Part shown: positions 19,501 to 28,147 of the stretch, piece by piece
How the letters are laid out: every line of letters begins with the position of its first letter
Numbering within the stretch: position 1 is the first letter of the stretch
Assembly: GCA_035549075.1 (NCBI GenBank)
Contig: DASZRT010000136.1
Location: forward strand, 37,211-101,210
Source: DASZFV01 sp035549075
GTDB lineage: Bacteria > Myxococcota_A > Polyangia > Fen-1088
DNA length: 64,000 nucleotides
Direction: 5' to 3'
Translations under genes and position numbers: made by a program
The notes under the pieces: generated by a model
What the model saw: only the letters and a program-made list of their open reading frames with translations
The model's database searches: none
Told to the model about the DNA's origin: nothing

Positions 19501-20218
19501 CGTCGCGGTAGAGGCGCGCGACGTACGACAGGCCGAAGACGTAGGTCGCCGGCGGTGGCCGCAGCGCGCGCGGCTCGGTCGTCGCGAAGAACGTCGGCAG
19601 ATCGAGGTAGCGCCGAGCGGTGGCGCGCCCGCGCCGCTCGAAGGCGCCGCCGCGGCCGAACAGCGCGAGCCACAGCGCGCGTTGCCAGGCCTCGAGCCCG
19701 CGGCGCTCGGGATCGGGCGCGCCCGGCGCGTCGTCGGGCAGCGTGCCGCCCTGGCGCCAGCGCGCGACGAGCTCGGGCCGCGCGAACGTGTAGTCGTCGA
19801 GCAGCGTCGAGATCTCCGCGGCGAGCTGCGCGCGCCTCAGATCGATCGCATCGGGATCGTCACCGCCCGCGGCGAGGTAGGCGCGTACGGCCGCGAGATC
19901 GCCGACGGCGAGCCGCGCGTCGTCGTGGAACAACGCGAGCAGCTCGCCCTCGATCATCGCGCGGTCGACGAGCGCGACGTCGGGCGCCGTCGCCGCGACG
20001 ACGTCGGCGAGGAAGTGGCGCAAATACCGCGTCTCGAGGTGCGCCGCGACGCCGTTCTCGCGCGCGACGCCCAGCTTCACGTAGGTCTCGACCTGCGGGT
20101 TAGGCACGACGAGCGGCGACGGCTCGAAGATCCCGCGCGTCGCGCGCGCCGCCGCGAGATCGGCCGCGAGCGCGCGCAGCAGCTCTTCGGTGCGGTTCGA
20201 GTAGCAGAGCCGGATCAC
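16598..20218 (-). CDS. recC: Exodeoxyribonuclease V subunit gamma (RecC)
   Basis: This 1206-aa protein starts at a GTG (MIRLCYSNRTEELL) that overlaps the stop of the acyl-CoA synthetase. The N-terminal block LCYSNRTEELL and FEPSPLVVPNPQVETYVK is the classic RecC opening. Further blocks such as LPMRAVPFEVVFLAGMGEGRFP and DEGRFP-like nuclease-fold remnants lie about two-thirds along. RecC is an inactive helicase/nuclease relative that splits strands and recognises Chi in E. coli; the Chi sequence used here is unknown. Order recC-recB-recD is fully overlapping, so the three subunits are made in a coupled way. Confidence 0.93.
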   Translation of the reverse strand: MIRLCYSNRTEELLRALAADLAAARATRGIFEPSPLVVPNPQVETYVKLGVARENGVAAHLETRYLRHFLADVVAATAPDVALVDRAMIEGELLALFHDDARLAVGDLAAVRAYLAAGGDDPDAIDLRRAQLAAEISTLLDDYTFARPELVARWRQGGTLPDDAPGAPDPERRGLEAWQRALWLALFGRGGAFERRGRATARRYLDLPTFFATTEPRALRPPPATYVFGLSYVARLYRDVLAALGRAGDVFIYALNPCREYWEDLEQASRRSADKARFPRRRGGVQLSLLGDAGVEAASEPVAENPILSLWGRPGRENIALLNQLSDCDFVARFADPTEATSTPTVLAQLQQDVLDRAPARAGRTRLALADDSVTVLPCPSARRELETIAAEIWRLAGPGRRFTDFAVIVPPGSADAYLPLAAAVFREASDLPHTIVDAPVAASDRTLEAVSLLLDLPLSPLGRPDLLRLLMHPSVAGRFPDADPRAWLALAEELDIVRGADRGDHAGSYVEGDRFNWDQGLRRIALGSFLSGPRSGASDGFVLDGERYLPAELAPEAQVDAQGFVLLARGRLAFAARARAARQTIAEWTADLRREIATTVLAGPDEEATLGKVYTALERLATTAPPGLRVGYRIVRELVTAELGRLPARGARYLTQGVAVSTFLPMRAVPFEVVFLAGMGEGRFPARETTRELDLRAGARARRVPGDVSPREQDQYMFLEALLCARERLYVSYVDRHEVSGEPLGPASTALELLEILDEGYLRGGRAAVTRTPPPMRRHEDDAACAVIPAAARERRAARLGRTLEARADGRTLPEWPVLRKTLSPAALAALGPALSWTSPSASNTAAQAERSTRRLTMRHVLRFLQCPLQGSARALLPFYADELDDEAAAATREHEDFDLPWPAAVPLLREALAHAARPAAAEELATALDEATALARLDGTLPHGIFETASRARLLTCLGGWEETLAKLGGLDAAPAPVHVGQAPEHRDHPVILPALRLALDTIEVELSGDTSPLGVLGGEPALLMASSSTTRDNGNGRDRLQAFVEHVALAAIDPAGAPRRRGVVLRPGQDRPETFWLRAVAQDVARAYLTKLLAELLRGVHPYFFPCEGVLGWRKKKDPRPELTSYIQTLRDADWRTYFTSEWGPVPNATEYPLPPDEETARRFVDERFGLYFDTIEEDAPPDRGEPRKAAPPRLVSIPGGAR

Positions 20219-21708
20219 GCGCCGTCCCCGATCTCACGGAGCAGTTGCTTCTTCTGCACCTTGCCCATGGCGTTTCTCGGGAGCGCGTCGCAGAGGCGCA
20301 GCGCGCGCGGCAGCTTGTAAGGCGCGAGGTGCGCGCGCGCGAAGGCGACGAGGTCGTCGAGCGCGACGCGCGCGCCCGCGCGTGCGACGACGCACGCCGT
20401 GACGACCTCGCCCCAGCTCGCGTCGGGCACGCCGACGACCGCGACCTCGGCGACGGCGGGGTGCTCTCGCAGCGCCGCTTCGATCTCCAACGCCGACAGC
20501 TTGTAGCCGGCGCTCTTGATGATGTCGACCGACGTGCGACCCAAAATGCGAATGACGCCGGCCGCGTCGCGCCTGCCTGTGTCGCCCGTGCGAAAGCGTC
20601 CTTCACCGTCGAACGACGACGCCGTGGCCGCCTCGTCGCCGTGGTAGCCCGAGAACATCTGCGTCGAGCGGACGCGCAGCTCGCCGGGCTCGTCGACGTC
20701 GGCCGGCGCGCCGTCGTCGCGCACGACGTCGACCTCGACGCCCGGCAACGGCGCGCCGACGGCGCCCGGCACGCGCGGCCCGTCGTACGGGTTCGAAAGC
20801 GCCATACCGATCTCAGTCATGCCGTAGCGCTCGAGGATCGTCTGCGTCGTCGCCGCGCGAAATTCTTCCAATACGCCGGCGGGCAGGGCGGCCGATCCGC
20901 TCGTGAAGAGGCGCAGCCGCGCCGCGTGCGCCGTCCAGCGCGCGCGCGTCGCATCGTCGGCGGCGCGAAAGGCGTCGAGCAGCTTCGCGTAGATCGTCGG
21001 CACGGCCATGAACACCGTCGCGTCGGCCAGCGCCTCCCACGCCGCCCTCGCCTCGAAGGGCAGGAAGCGCACCTCGGCGCCCGCCCACAGCGCGCCCAGC
21101 GCCGCGACGATGAGCCCGTGCGTGTGATGCAGCGGCAGCACGTGCAGCAACCGATCGTCGGCGCGCCAGCGCCACGCGCCTTCGAGCGCCTCGACCGTCG
21201 CCGCGACGGCGGCGTGGCTGAGCCGCACGCCTTTGGGCCGCCCCGTCGTGCCCGACGTGTAGAGCATGATCGCGGGCGCGTCGCGCGCGGGCGTCGCGGG
21301 CAACCGCGCGCCGGAGACCAGCGTATCGACGTCAAGCACGGAGCGCCCGCCTGCCGCCGCTTCGAGGGCGGCGCGCTGACCCGCCGTCGCGAGCAACCGC
21401 ACGGGCCCCGCGTCGCCGATGAGAAACTCGAGCTCGGGCCGCGTGTGCAGCGGCGACAAGGGTACGGCGACGCCGCCGGCGCGCAGGATCCCGAGTAACG
21501 TCATCAGATGAGTCGGCCCCGCCTCCGCCAGAAACGCGACGCGCGCGCCCCGAAGGTCGCCACCGGAGGCGAGCGCCGCCGCCATCGACGTCGTTCGCGT
21601 GTCGACGTCTCGGTAGCTCACCGCAGCCCCGCCCGCCGTCATCGCGACCCGGTCGGGCGGGTGCGCCGCGAGGCGGGCGAGCAGGGGCGACGCGATCGGG
21701 GATTCCAT
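20215..21708 (-). CDS. Malonyl-/methylmalonyl-CoA synthetase (MatB/ACSF3-like)
   Basis: This 497-aa member of the acyl-CoA synthetase family has the P-loop-like motif MLYTSGTTGRPKGV, the Ala/Gly-rich core ERYGMTEIGMALSNP, the hinge motif YHGDEAATASSFDGEGRFRTGDTG, and the block GRTSVDIIKSAGYKLSALEIE that is typical of MatB and ACSF3. The catalytic Lys region is NAMGKVQKKQLL. It would make malonyl-CoA or methylmalonyl-CoA from the free diacid and ATP, matching the methylmalonyl-CoA genes at 28-37 kb. Unusually it is the first gene of the recCBD operon, overlapping recC by 4 bases (GTGA). Substrate assignment rests on the conserved block and is not certain. Confidence 0.85.
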   Translation of the reverse strand: MESPIASPLLARLAAHPPDRVAMTAGGAAVSYRDVDTRTTSMAAALASGGDLRGARVAFLAEAGPTHLMTLLGILRAGGVAVPLSPLHTRPELEFLIGDAGPVRLLATAGQRAALEAAAGGRSVLDVDTLVSGARLPATPARDAPAIMLYTSGTTGRPKGVRLSHAAVAATVEALEGAWRWRADDRLLHVLPLHHTHGLIVAALGALWAGAEVRFLPFEARAAWEALADATVFMAVPTIYAKLLDAFRAADDATRARWTAHAARLRLFTSGSAALPAGVLEEFRAATTQTILERYGMTEIGMALSNPYDGPRVPGAVGAPLPGVEVDVVRDDGAPADVDEPGELRVRSTQMFSGYHGDEAATASSFDGEGRFRTGDTGRRDAAGVIRILGRTSVDIIKSAGYKLSALEIEAALREHPAVAEVAVVGVPDASWGEVVTACVVARAGARVALDDLVAFARAHLAPYKLPRALRLCDALPRNAMGKVQKKQLLREIGDGA

Positions 21709-21768
21709 TGGAATTGAAGCGAAATGGCGCTCCCGCTCGTCACGCTAGCCCTCGCGTTCGGCCGATGC

Positions 21769-21802
21769 AATGACGACGCGCCGGTGACGGTCCGTCGTCG
21801 TT
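21769..21802. promoter_or_regulatory. Inverted repeat in the matB / HEAT-protein divergent region
   Basis: AATGACGACG (21769-21778) faces CGTCGTCGTT (21793-21802), matching at 9 of 10 positions with a 14-base centre. It lies between two divergent genes (gap 21709-21852), so it may be an operator for one or both. The rest of this 144-base gap shows no clear sigma70 or sigma54 promoter to my eye. Confidence 0.35.
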
Positions 21803-21852
21803 GCCGCGCGCTTGCCGCATTGCCTTAGGTCGACTCACCAACAGCCGATAGA

Positions 21853-23565
21853 ATGGTCCGAATGCGTGCGTTCCGGGCCTTGGCTCTGCTGGCCGGGGTT
21901 GCCTTTGGCCTGCCCTACGCCGCCCGAGCCGCGTCCGACGACGCCGGCGTGTCCGACGCGCAACAGGCGCAGCCGCCGCCCGCGCCGGGAAAGACGTTCG
22001 TCCCGCCCGCGCCGCCGACCGCGAACGCGCCGCTGTCAGCCGAGGGCGAGCCGACGATCACCGTGCCCGGCCGGGAGGGCGACTACCTCCGCGCCATGCA
22101 CGCGCGCATCCACTGGCGCTGGGCGCGGGTCTTCATCGAGAGCCCGGCGGCGTCGCAGCCGCCGCTGAACGATCTCTCGCTGTCGACCGAGATTCTCTTC
22201 ACGGTTCGTTGGGACGGCAGCCCCGCGGAAGTCACCGTCTCGCGCAGCTCGGGCGTCAAGACGTTCGACGCCGCGGCGGTCGCGGCCGTGCGCGGCGACG
22301 TCCCGTACTCGGTGCCGCCCGTTTCACTTTACGGAGACGACGGCGTCGCGCACTTCCGTTGGGTGTTCGCGCGCGATCGGCGTCTGTGCGGCGAAGGCGA
22401 GATCCGCCGCCGCGAAGATCCGCTGGAGGAGGCGCTCCCGCGTCTTTTCATTCAAGGCCGATACAAAGAAGCGCTGTTGCGCGTGAGCCGCTACATGGAC
22501 AGCGGCGACGTCAACGCCATGAACGTCTTCGCGCGCAGCTGGCTCGCGCGGCCGTTCGCCGATCGCATCGCCGACGTGAGCGCCGCGGCCGCGCTCGCGC
22601 GGCTCGGCGACCGTCGGCAGATCAAGCGCTTGCAACCTGGGCTCGCCAACGCCGACACCGTCGTCGTCGCGGCGCGTGGCCTCGCCGCGCTCAAGGTCGA
22701 TTTGTGCGCGCTGCTCGACCCGACGCTGCTCGCGCGCGATCCGGCGGCGACCGAGATCGCGATGACCGCGCTACGCGAGGTGGGCTCCGGGCCCGCGGGC
22801 GGCGCGTGCCTTCGCTCGCTCGGCGATCTCGCCGCCGACGAGACCGCGCCCAAAGCGTTGCGCGCGTCGGCGCTGCGAACCTTCAGCGTCCTCGACCCCG
22901 CCGGCGCGCACCGGCAAGTGATCCTCGACCTCACGAGCCCCGTTCCCGAGCTGCGCGCCGCCGCCGCGACCGCCTCCGGTCGCCCCGGCGGTGGCCGCCC
23001 CGCGCTCTATCGCCTGGAGCCGCTGCTGAAGGACGCCTCGCCCGACGTGCGCGCCGCCGCCGCCGCCGCGATCGTGCGCGCGTGCGGCGACATCTCGTTC
23101 GAGTACTTGAACCCGCTCTTCAAGAACAGCGACAACCGCCCGTTCGTCGCCATGGCGCCCGCCCTCGGCGAGCTGTCGTCGCCCGCGTCCGCCGACCTGC
23201 TCGCGCGCATCCTCAAACGCGACGCCAGCGACACCGACGAAGCCGTCCTGCGCGCGCTCGCCGCTCGCAAGGACGAAAAAGCGAGGGCGATGTTCAAGCC
23301 CCTCGCCGCGAAGGCGAAGCGCAGCTCCCACTCGTCCAACGCCCTGAGGCTCTTCCTCTACGCCAACGCGCCGCTCGAAGAGGTCAGGCCGTTGGCCAAC
23401 GATCCCTACCTCGGCATCCTCGCGTACAAAGCCATGCTCCGCGACAAGCGCCACAAAGAAGCCGCCGACTGGCTCGTCGAGAGATTCGACCGCCTCCGCC
23501 CCGAAGTCATCGGCGAAGCGCTGGGCGCCTGGCTCGCGAACCCGCCGACCGTGGCCGCGCAGTAG
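21853..23565 (+). CDS. Secreted TonB-C-like / HEAT-repeat protein
   Basis: This 570-aa protein has a signal peptide (ALALLAGVAFGLPYAARA), a Pro/Ala-rich linker (residues about 35-75), then a TonB C-terminal-like domain at about 75-165 (ILFTVRWDGSPAEVTVSRSSGVKTFDAAAVAAV, given here as landmarks only at 115-147). The remainder is made of helical HEAT-like repeats (LLKDASPDVRAAAAAAIVRAC at about 394-414). No membrane anchor remains after the signal, so it is probably periplasmic. The start could also be the ATG at 21862. A role in envelope protein-protein contacts is likely, but no precise function can be assigned. Confidence 0.75.
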   Translation: MVRMRAFRALALLAGVAFGLPYAARAASDDAGVSDAQQAQPPPAPGKTFVPPAPPTANAPLSAEGEPTITVPGREGDYLRAMHARIHWRWARVFIESPAASQPPLNDLSLSTEILFTVRWDGSPAEVTVSRSSGVKTFDAAAVAAVRGDVPYSVPPVSLYGDDGVAHFRWVFARDRRLCGEGEIRRREDPLEEALPRLFIQGRYKEALLRVSRYMDSGDVNAMNVFARSWLARPFADRIADVSAAAALARLGDRRQIKRLQPGLANADTVVVAARGLAALKVDLCALLDPTLLARDPAATEIAMTALREVGSGPAGGACLRSLGDLAADETAPKALRASALRTFSVLDPAGAHRQVILDLTSPVPELRAAAATASGRPGGGRPALYRLEPLLKDASPDVRAAAAAAIVRACGDISFEYLNPLFKNSDNRPFVAMAPALGELSSPASADLLARILKRDASDTDEAVLRALAARKDEKARAMFKPLAAKAKRSSHSSNALRLFLYANAPLEEVRPLANDPYLGILAYKAMLRDKRHKEAADWLVERFDRLRPEVIGEALGAWLANPPTVAAQ

Positions 23566-23620
23566 GCAGACCGGCTCAGACCGGCCTCGGGTGGCGTTGC
23601 GCGAACGCGTCGTCTCGGAC

Positions 23621-24007
23621 TTAGTTCGTGTCGATCCAGGTGAGGCGGGCTTCTGCGGCGGCGAAGTGGATGAAGGCGTTCCACTCGGTGACGAAGAAGC
23701 GGCCGGCGAAGCCGCTTTCGGGGACTTGTCGGGCGCGGTCTTCGTTGTCGTCGGGGGCGCAGGCGTCGATTTGGACGGGGGCGCCGTCCTTCTTGGGATC
23801 GTCGACGATCAAGTAGGCCACGCCGAAAAGCTCCAAGCGGGCGGGGCGGTAGCGTTCGCGCTCGCTTGGCTCGGAGCTGTGGAGGTCGCCGAGCCAGACG
23901 TCGATGGTGAACTCGGCTATGCGTGCGACCGGATCGTTCGAGAACGATCTCAAGACGGCGTCGTGCAGGCCGTTGGGCAGGCCCGCTTCCAGCTCTTCGA
24001 GGTTCAC
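23621..24007 (-). CDS. Hypothetical protein, 128 aa, paired with aldehyde dehydrogenase
   Basis: A GTG start at 24007 lies 7 bases after the aldehyde dehydrogenase stop, so the two are very probably co-transcribed. The protein has no signal or membrane segment. It alternates short hydrophobic strands (RIAEFTIDVWLGDL, RPARLELFGVAYLIVDD, GRFFVTEWNAFIHFAAAEARLTWI) and acidic loops, suggesting a small beta-rich cytoplasmic domain similar in character to some immunity-protein-like families. I do not recognise it with confidence. The plus-strand open frame covering the same bases is a shadow. Confidence 0.65.
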   Translation of the reverse strand: MNLEELEAGLPNGLHDAVLRSFSNDPVARIAEFTIDVWLGDLHSSEPSERERYRPARLELFGVAYLIVDDPKKDGAPVQIDACAPDDNEDRARQVPESGFAGRFFVTEWNAFIHFAAAEARLTWIDTN

Positions 24008-24014
24008 GATCGTC

Positions 24015-25541
24015 TCAATAAAAGAACTTCATGAACCAACGCAACAGGCGTTGCGTGCGCGATCGATACGGGAACATCAGTTGCCGATCGATCCAGGGCG
24101 TCAGCCTCCCGAGCACGGCGCGATCTTCGACCACGGTCCCTAGCCGGCAGAACTGGCGCAGGCCTTCGGGCCCATGCCTGAAGCCCAGCCCGCTCGCCTT
24201 CACGCCGCCAAGCGGCGCCTCGACGACGAAGTAATTCACGAGCACGTCGTTGACGCAGACGCTGCCGGATTCGATCCGCCGCGCGATCGCGGCGGCGCGC
24301 GCCTCGTCGCGCGACCACACGCTGCCCGACAAGCCGTACGGCGAATCGTTGGCGACGCGCACGGCCTCCTCGGCGTCGGCGACGCGCATGATGGGCATGA
24401 CCGGGCCGAAGGTCTCGTCGCGCATGACGTCCATCGTCGGCGTCGCGCCGGCGAGCATCGTCGGCGAGAAGAACCGACCCGTGCCCCCGCGCGGCGCGCC
24501 GCCGGCGACGACGCGCGCGCCTTTGATGACGGCGTCGGCGATTTGCTTCTCGGCGTGGTCGACCTGCGGCGCGAAGGTCATGGCGCCCACGTCGATCGTG
24601 CCGTCGCCACCGCGGCCGGGCGCCTGCGGTCCTTGGCGCAGCTTGGCCATCTCTTCGGCGCACAACGCTGTAAACGAATCGGCGACGGCGGCCTCGACCA
24701 GGACGCGCTCCGTGCGCACGCACACCTGGCCGCTGTGCGCGAACGAGCTCCACACGGCTGCGTGCGCGGCGCGCGGCAGGTCGGCGTCGGCGAGGACGAT
24801 CATCGCCGACTTGCCGCCGAGCTCGACGACGGCCGGCACGAGGCGCTCGCCGGCGCGGGCGGCGATGCGCCGCCCGACGGCTTGGCTGCCGGTGAAGAAG
24901 ATCATGTCGACGCGATCGACGAGCGCGGCGCCCGCGTCGCCGCGGCCCGCGACGACCTGGAACACACCCTCGGGCAACCCCAGCTGCTTCCACAGCTCGG
25001 CGACGCGCAACGACGTCAGCGGCGTGTGCTCGGAAGGCTTCAACACGACGGCGTTGCCGCACACGAGGGGCGCGATGCAGTCGGCGTAATTGTTGAGCAG
25101 CGGCCAGTTCCACGGCCCGATGACGCCGACGACGCCGCGCGCGTGATGCACGACGCGCGCGCGCTTGTTCATGAAGACCAGCGGGTGGCGCACGTCGTCG
25201 CGCAGGGCGCGCCGGCCGGCGCGTCCGGTGTAATACCGGGTCAGCTCCAGCGTGTAGAAGAGCTCGATGCCCTCGGCCTCGTAGGTGGGCTTGCCGCTCT
25301 CGGAGACGAGCAGATCCAGGAACCCCGGGTCGTCACGCAGCGCGCGCGCGAGCCGCCGCAACCCGGCCGCGCGCTCGGCGAAGGGCAGGGCGGCCCACCG
25401 CGGCTGAGCGGCGCGCGCGCGGGCCACGGCGGCCTCCACCTGCGGCAAATCGCCACACGGGACCTCTTTGATGACCTCGCCCGTCGCTGGGTTCGTGACG
25501 ACGAGCGGCGACGTCGCATCTGTCACAGCCTCTTTGTACAC
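24015..25541 (-). CDS. NAD(P)-dependent aldehyde dehydrogenase (fatty-aldehyde type)
   Basis: This 508-aa protein of the aldehyde dehydrogenase superfamily has the cofactor region VGVIGPWNWPLLNN, FFTGSQAVG, the general base in VVELGGKSAMIV (about residue 241), the catalytic Cys in SGQVCVRTERV (about 274), and TFGPVMPIM near the C-terminus. The C-terminal end is basic and aromatic (RSRTQRLLRWFMKFFY), like membrane-associating tails of fatty-aldehyde dehydrogenases. It oxidises aldehydes to acids; the natural substrate is not evident. It is divergent from the 852-aa lipoprotein (35-base gap) and followed by the 128-aa protein. Confidence 0.9.
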   Translation of the reverse strand: MYKEAVTDATSPLVVTNPATGEVIKEVPCGDLPQVEAAVARARAAQPRWAALPFAERAAGLRRLARALRDDPGFLDLLVSESGKPTYEAEGIELFYTLELTRYYTGRAGRRALRDDVRHPLVFMNKRARVVHHARGVVGVIGPWNWPLLNNYADCIAPLVCGNAVVLKPSEHTPLTSLRVAELWKQLGLPEGVFQVVAGRGDAGAALVDRVDMIFFTGSQAVGRRIAARAGERLVPAVVELGGKSAMIVLADADLPRAAHAAVWSSFAHSGQVCVRTERVLVEAAVADSFTALCAEEMAKLRQGPQAPGRGGDGTIDVGAMTFAPQVDHAEKQIADAVIKGARVVAGGAPRGGTGRFFSPTMLAGATPTMDVMRDETFGPVMPIMRVADAEEAVRVANDSPYGLSGSVWSRDEARAAAIARRIESGSVCVNDVLVNYFVVEAPLGGVKASGLGFRHGPEGLRQFCRLGTVVEDRAVLGRLTPWIDRQLMFPYRSRTQRLLRWFMKFFY

Positions 25542-25576
25542 CAGCCTCGGGGACCGTGGCGTAGACTCGCGCCATC

Positions 25577-28135
25577 ATGTTCGGCCCCCCTCGCTTGGCT
25601 TTTTTTGCGGGCGTTTCGGCCCCCGCACGGTTTTCGATCTTCGTCTCGCTCACCGTCGTCGCCCTGATCGGCGGCTGTGGGCGCACGCAGCTGTTCGGCT
25701 CGCGTAAGAACTGCGCGCCGACGGATCTCACCTGTCAGATGAACGCCACCGGCGGTTCGGGCGGCGGGTTCGGCGGCAACGGCGGTGGCTTCGGCGGCAA
25801 CGGCGGTGGCTTCGCGGGGTTCGGTGGTGGCTTCGCGGGTTTTGGCGGCGGCTTCGCCGGTTTCGGCGGCGGCTTCGCGGGTCAAGGCGGCGGCTTCGGC
25901 GGTCAGGGCGGCACGGGAGGCGTCCCGGTGTGCACGGCCCGCCAAGAGACCTGCACGAACGGCATCGACGACAACTGCAACGGTCTGGCGGACTGCAACG
26001 ATCCGAGCTGCTTCGGCGCCGCCAACTGCACCAAGCCCGGCCAAGAGATCTGCAACAACAACCTCGACGACGACAACGACGGCCTCGTCGACTGCGCCGA
26101 TCCCGACTGCAAGGGCAGCGTCTCGTGCATCCCGCAGATGGGCAAAGAGATCTGCAACAACGGCGTCGACGACAACAACGACAAGCTCGTCGACTGCGCC
26201 GACCCGCAGTGCACGACGTTCCCCGGGTGCCTCACGGTCGCGTGCACGGCCGACATCGACTTCGGCACGATCGCGCAGCACGGCGCCTTCGTGTCGCGCA
26301 GCTTCGACACGACGGGCGCGACGACGAGCTACGCGACGTGCGCGCCGCCGGGCGGCCACGGCCGCGTGGGGCGGTTCGTGCTCACGGGCACCACGGACGT
26401 GAAGCTCGACTTCAAGCAGGGGTCGAGCGCCCACGCCGTCGAGCTCTTCCGCGCGGGCGCGAGCCAGGCCTGCGACCGCAACCCGGTGACGTGCGTCAAC
26501 GCGATGGACAAGCCGCTCACGACGCAGACCTTCGCGTCGCTGGCCGCCGGCACCTACTGGCTCATCGTCGAGTCGTACCCGAACCTGCCGGGATCGTCGA
26601 CGGTGACGCTGTCGACGGGCGCGACGACGACGCCCGAACAGTGCGCGAACGGCAAGGACGACGACGGCAACGGCCTCATCGACTGCCAAGACGCCGCGTG
26701 CGTGACGGCGCCGAACTGCACAAAGGTCGAGTGCGTCCCCGACGCGACGCTGGGCGCGCTCGTCGTCGGTGATCCGCCGAAGAACGTGCGCGTCGACCTC
26801 ACGAAGGCGACCAGCCGCTACTCGCCGGCGTGCGACAGCAACCTCCAGGGCGGTGACGCCGTCGTGGCGTTCACGTTGCCGGTCGCGAGCGGCATCGAGA
26901 TCTCGTTCCAGCAGACGGGGCGCACGATCTTCGCGCTCTACAACCAGCCCGATCCGGGCTTCGCCTGCGACGACGGTTACTCAGGGGGCGGCTGCACGCA
27001 CGAGGACCTTCGTTCGAACGCCGAGGCGTACCCGCAAGAGCCGGCGGGCAACTACCTCTTCATCTTCAAGGCCGAGACCCCCGCCGACGCCGGCGTGCTC
27101 AACCTGCGCGTGTCGGCGTTCGGCAACCGCAAGATCGAGATCTGCGGCAACGGCATCGACGACGACGGCAACGGCCTCGTCGACTGCGACGATCCCGCGT
27201 GCACGAACATCGGCACCTGCGGCGTGCCGTCGTGCGTGCCCGACGTGAACCTGGGCGCGCTCGAGGTCGGCCAGACGTTGTCGACGACGGTCGACACGCG
27301 CGGCGGCTCGACGCTCTACAAGGACGACTGCGGCCGCGGCAACGGCGCGTCGCGCGTCGTGCGCTTCACCGTCGACACGCCCATGGCCCTCGGCGTCGAC
27401 TGCAAGGATTCGGCGTCGAACGTCTACCAGCTGTTCCAGCAGCTGATGCCGCTCGACAAGTGCGACGAGACGCAAGTGAGCGCGTGCGCCGATCCCGAGA
27501 CGCTGCCGTTCGGCTGCGGCTACTCGATCCCCGACGTTCAGCCCGGCACGTACAACTTCATCGTCGAGGGCTTCCAGCAGGGCACCGAAGGCCAGGTCTC
27601 GCTGCAGCTGTCGGGCCTGCGTGAGACGGTGGGCGAGATCTGCGACAACGGCATCGACGACGACGGCGACGGCGCGATCGACTGCATGGATCGCAAGTGC
27701 GTCGTGTCGGCGATCTGCGCGAAGTTCGCCTGCCGCGAGACGACCTCGCTCGGGACGATCGCGCTCGACGGCACGATCGCGCAAGCCGTCGTGCAGACGT
27801 CCGCCTCGGGGGACGATCAGATGAAGACGTCGTGCGTGTCGGCGCCGGGCGGTCAGGACGCCGACGTCAACTTCATTTCGCCGGCCAACGCCGATCTCAC
27901 GATCGACTGGGCGCAGATCGGCAACCACGTGTTCCAGATCTACGCGGACGACGGCCCGCTGTTCTCGTGCGACGCGGGCACGTCGTTCGGCTGCTTCCCG
28001 ACGAAGGGCACGGCCACGGGCATGCAAGTCGTCAAGGGCCTGCCGTCGGGGCGGTACCACCTCGTCATAGACGCCGACCACCCCGGCGCCGAGGGTGGCG
28101 TCGCTCTCCAGCTGTCGGCCGCGCCCTCGCCCTGA
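25577..28135 (+). CDS. Large modular lipoprotein with MopE-like metal-binding motifs
   Basis: This 852-aa secreted protein has a hydrophobic signal ending in a lipobox (VALIGGC). A Gly/Phe-rich stretch (about residues 55-112) made of GGFxG units follows. Three closely spaced Cys/Asp motifs (CxNGIDDNxNGLxDCxDPxC; about 125, 157 and 192) come next, then single copies at about 356, 522 and 688. Each of the last four motifs is followed by a beta-rich domain, giving four modules with a period of about 165 residues. The motif resembles the putative metal-binding repeat of MopE and the Ca-binding DxDxDG loops of thrombospondin type 3. It is probably a surface adhesin or metal-binding protein. The ATG is close to the divergent dehydrogenase gene. 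Confidence 0.85.
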   Translation: MFGPPRLAFFAGVSAPARFSIFVSLTVVALIGGCGRTQLFGSRKNCAPTDLTCQMNATGGSGGGFGGNGGGFGGNGGGFAGFGGGFAGFGGGFAGFGGGFAGQGGGFGGQGGTGGVPVCTARQETCTNGIDDNCNGLADCNDPSCFGAANCTKPGQEICNNNLDDDNDGLVDCADPDCKGSVSCIPQMGKEICNNGVDDNNDKLVDCADPQCTTFPGCLTVACTADIDFGTIAQHGAFVSRSFDTTGATTSYATCAPPGGHGRVGRFVLTGTTDVKLDFKQGSSAHAVELFRAGASQACDRNPVTCVNAMDKPLTTQTFASLAAGTYWLIVESYPNLPGSSTVTLSTGATTTPEQCANGKDDDGNGLIDCQDAACVTAPNCTKVECVPDATLGALVVGDPPKNVRVDLTKATSRYSPACDSNLQGGDAVVAFTLPVASGIEISFQQTGRTIFALYNQPDPGFACDDGYSGGGCTHEDLRSNAEAYPQEPAGNYLFIFKAETPADAGVLNLRVSAFGNRKIEICGNGIDDDGNGLVDCDDPACTNIGTCGVPSCVPDVNLGALEVGQTLSTTVDTRGGSTLYKDDCGRGNGASRVVRFTVDTPMALGVDCKDSASNVYQLFQQLMPLDKCDETQVSACADPETLPFGCGYSIPDVQPGTYNFIVEGFQQGTEGQVSLQLSGLRETVGEICDNGIDDDGDGAIDCMDRKCVVSAICAKFACRETTSLGTIALDGTIAQAVVQTSASGDDQMKTSCVSAPGGQDADVNFISPANADLTIDWAQIGNHVFQIYADDGPLFSCDAGTSFGCFPTKGTATGMQVVKGLPSGRYHLVIDADHPGAEGGVALQLSAAPSP

Positions 28136-28147
28136 TAACATTGACGG

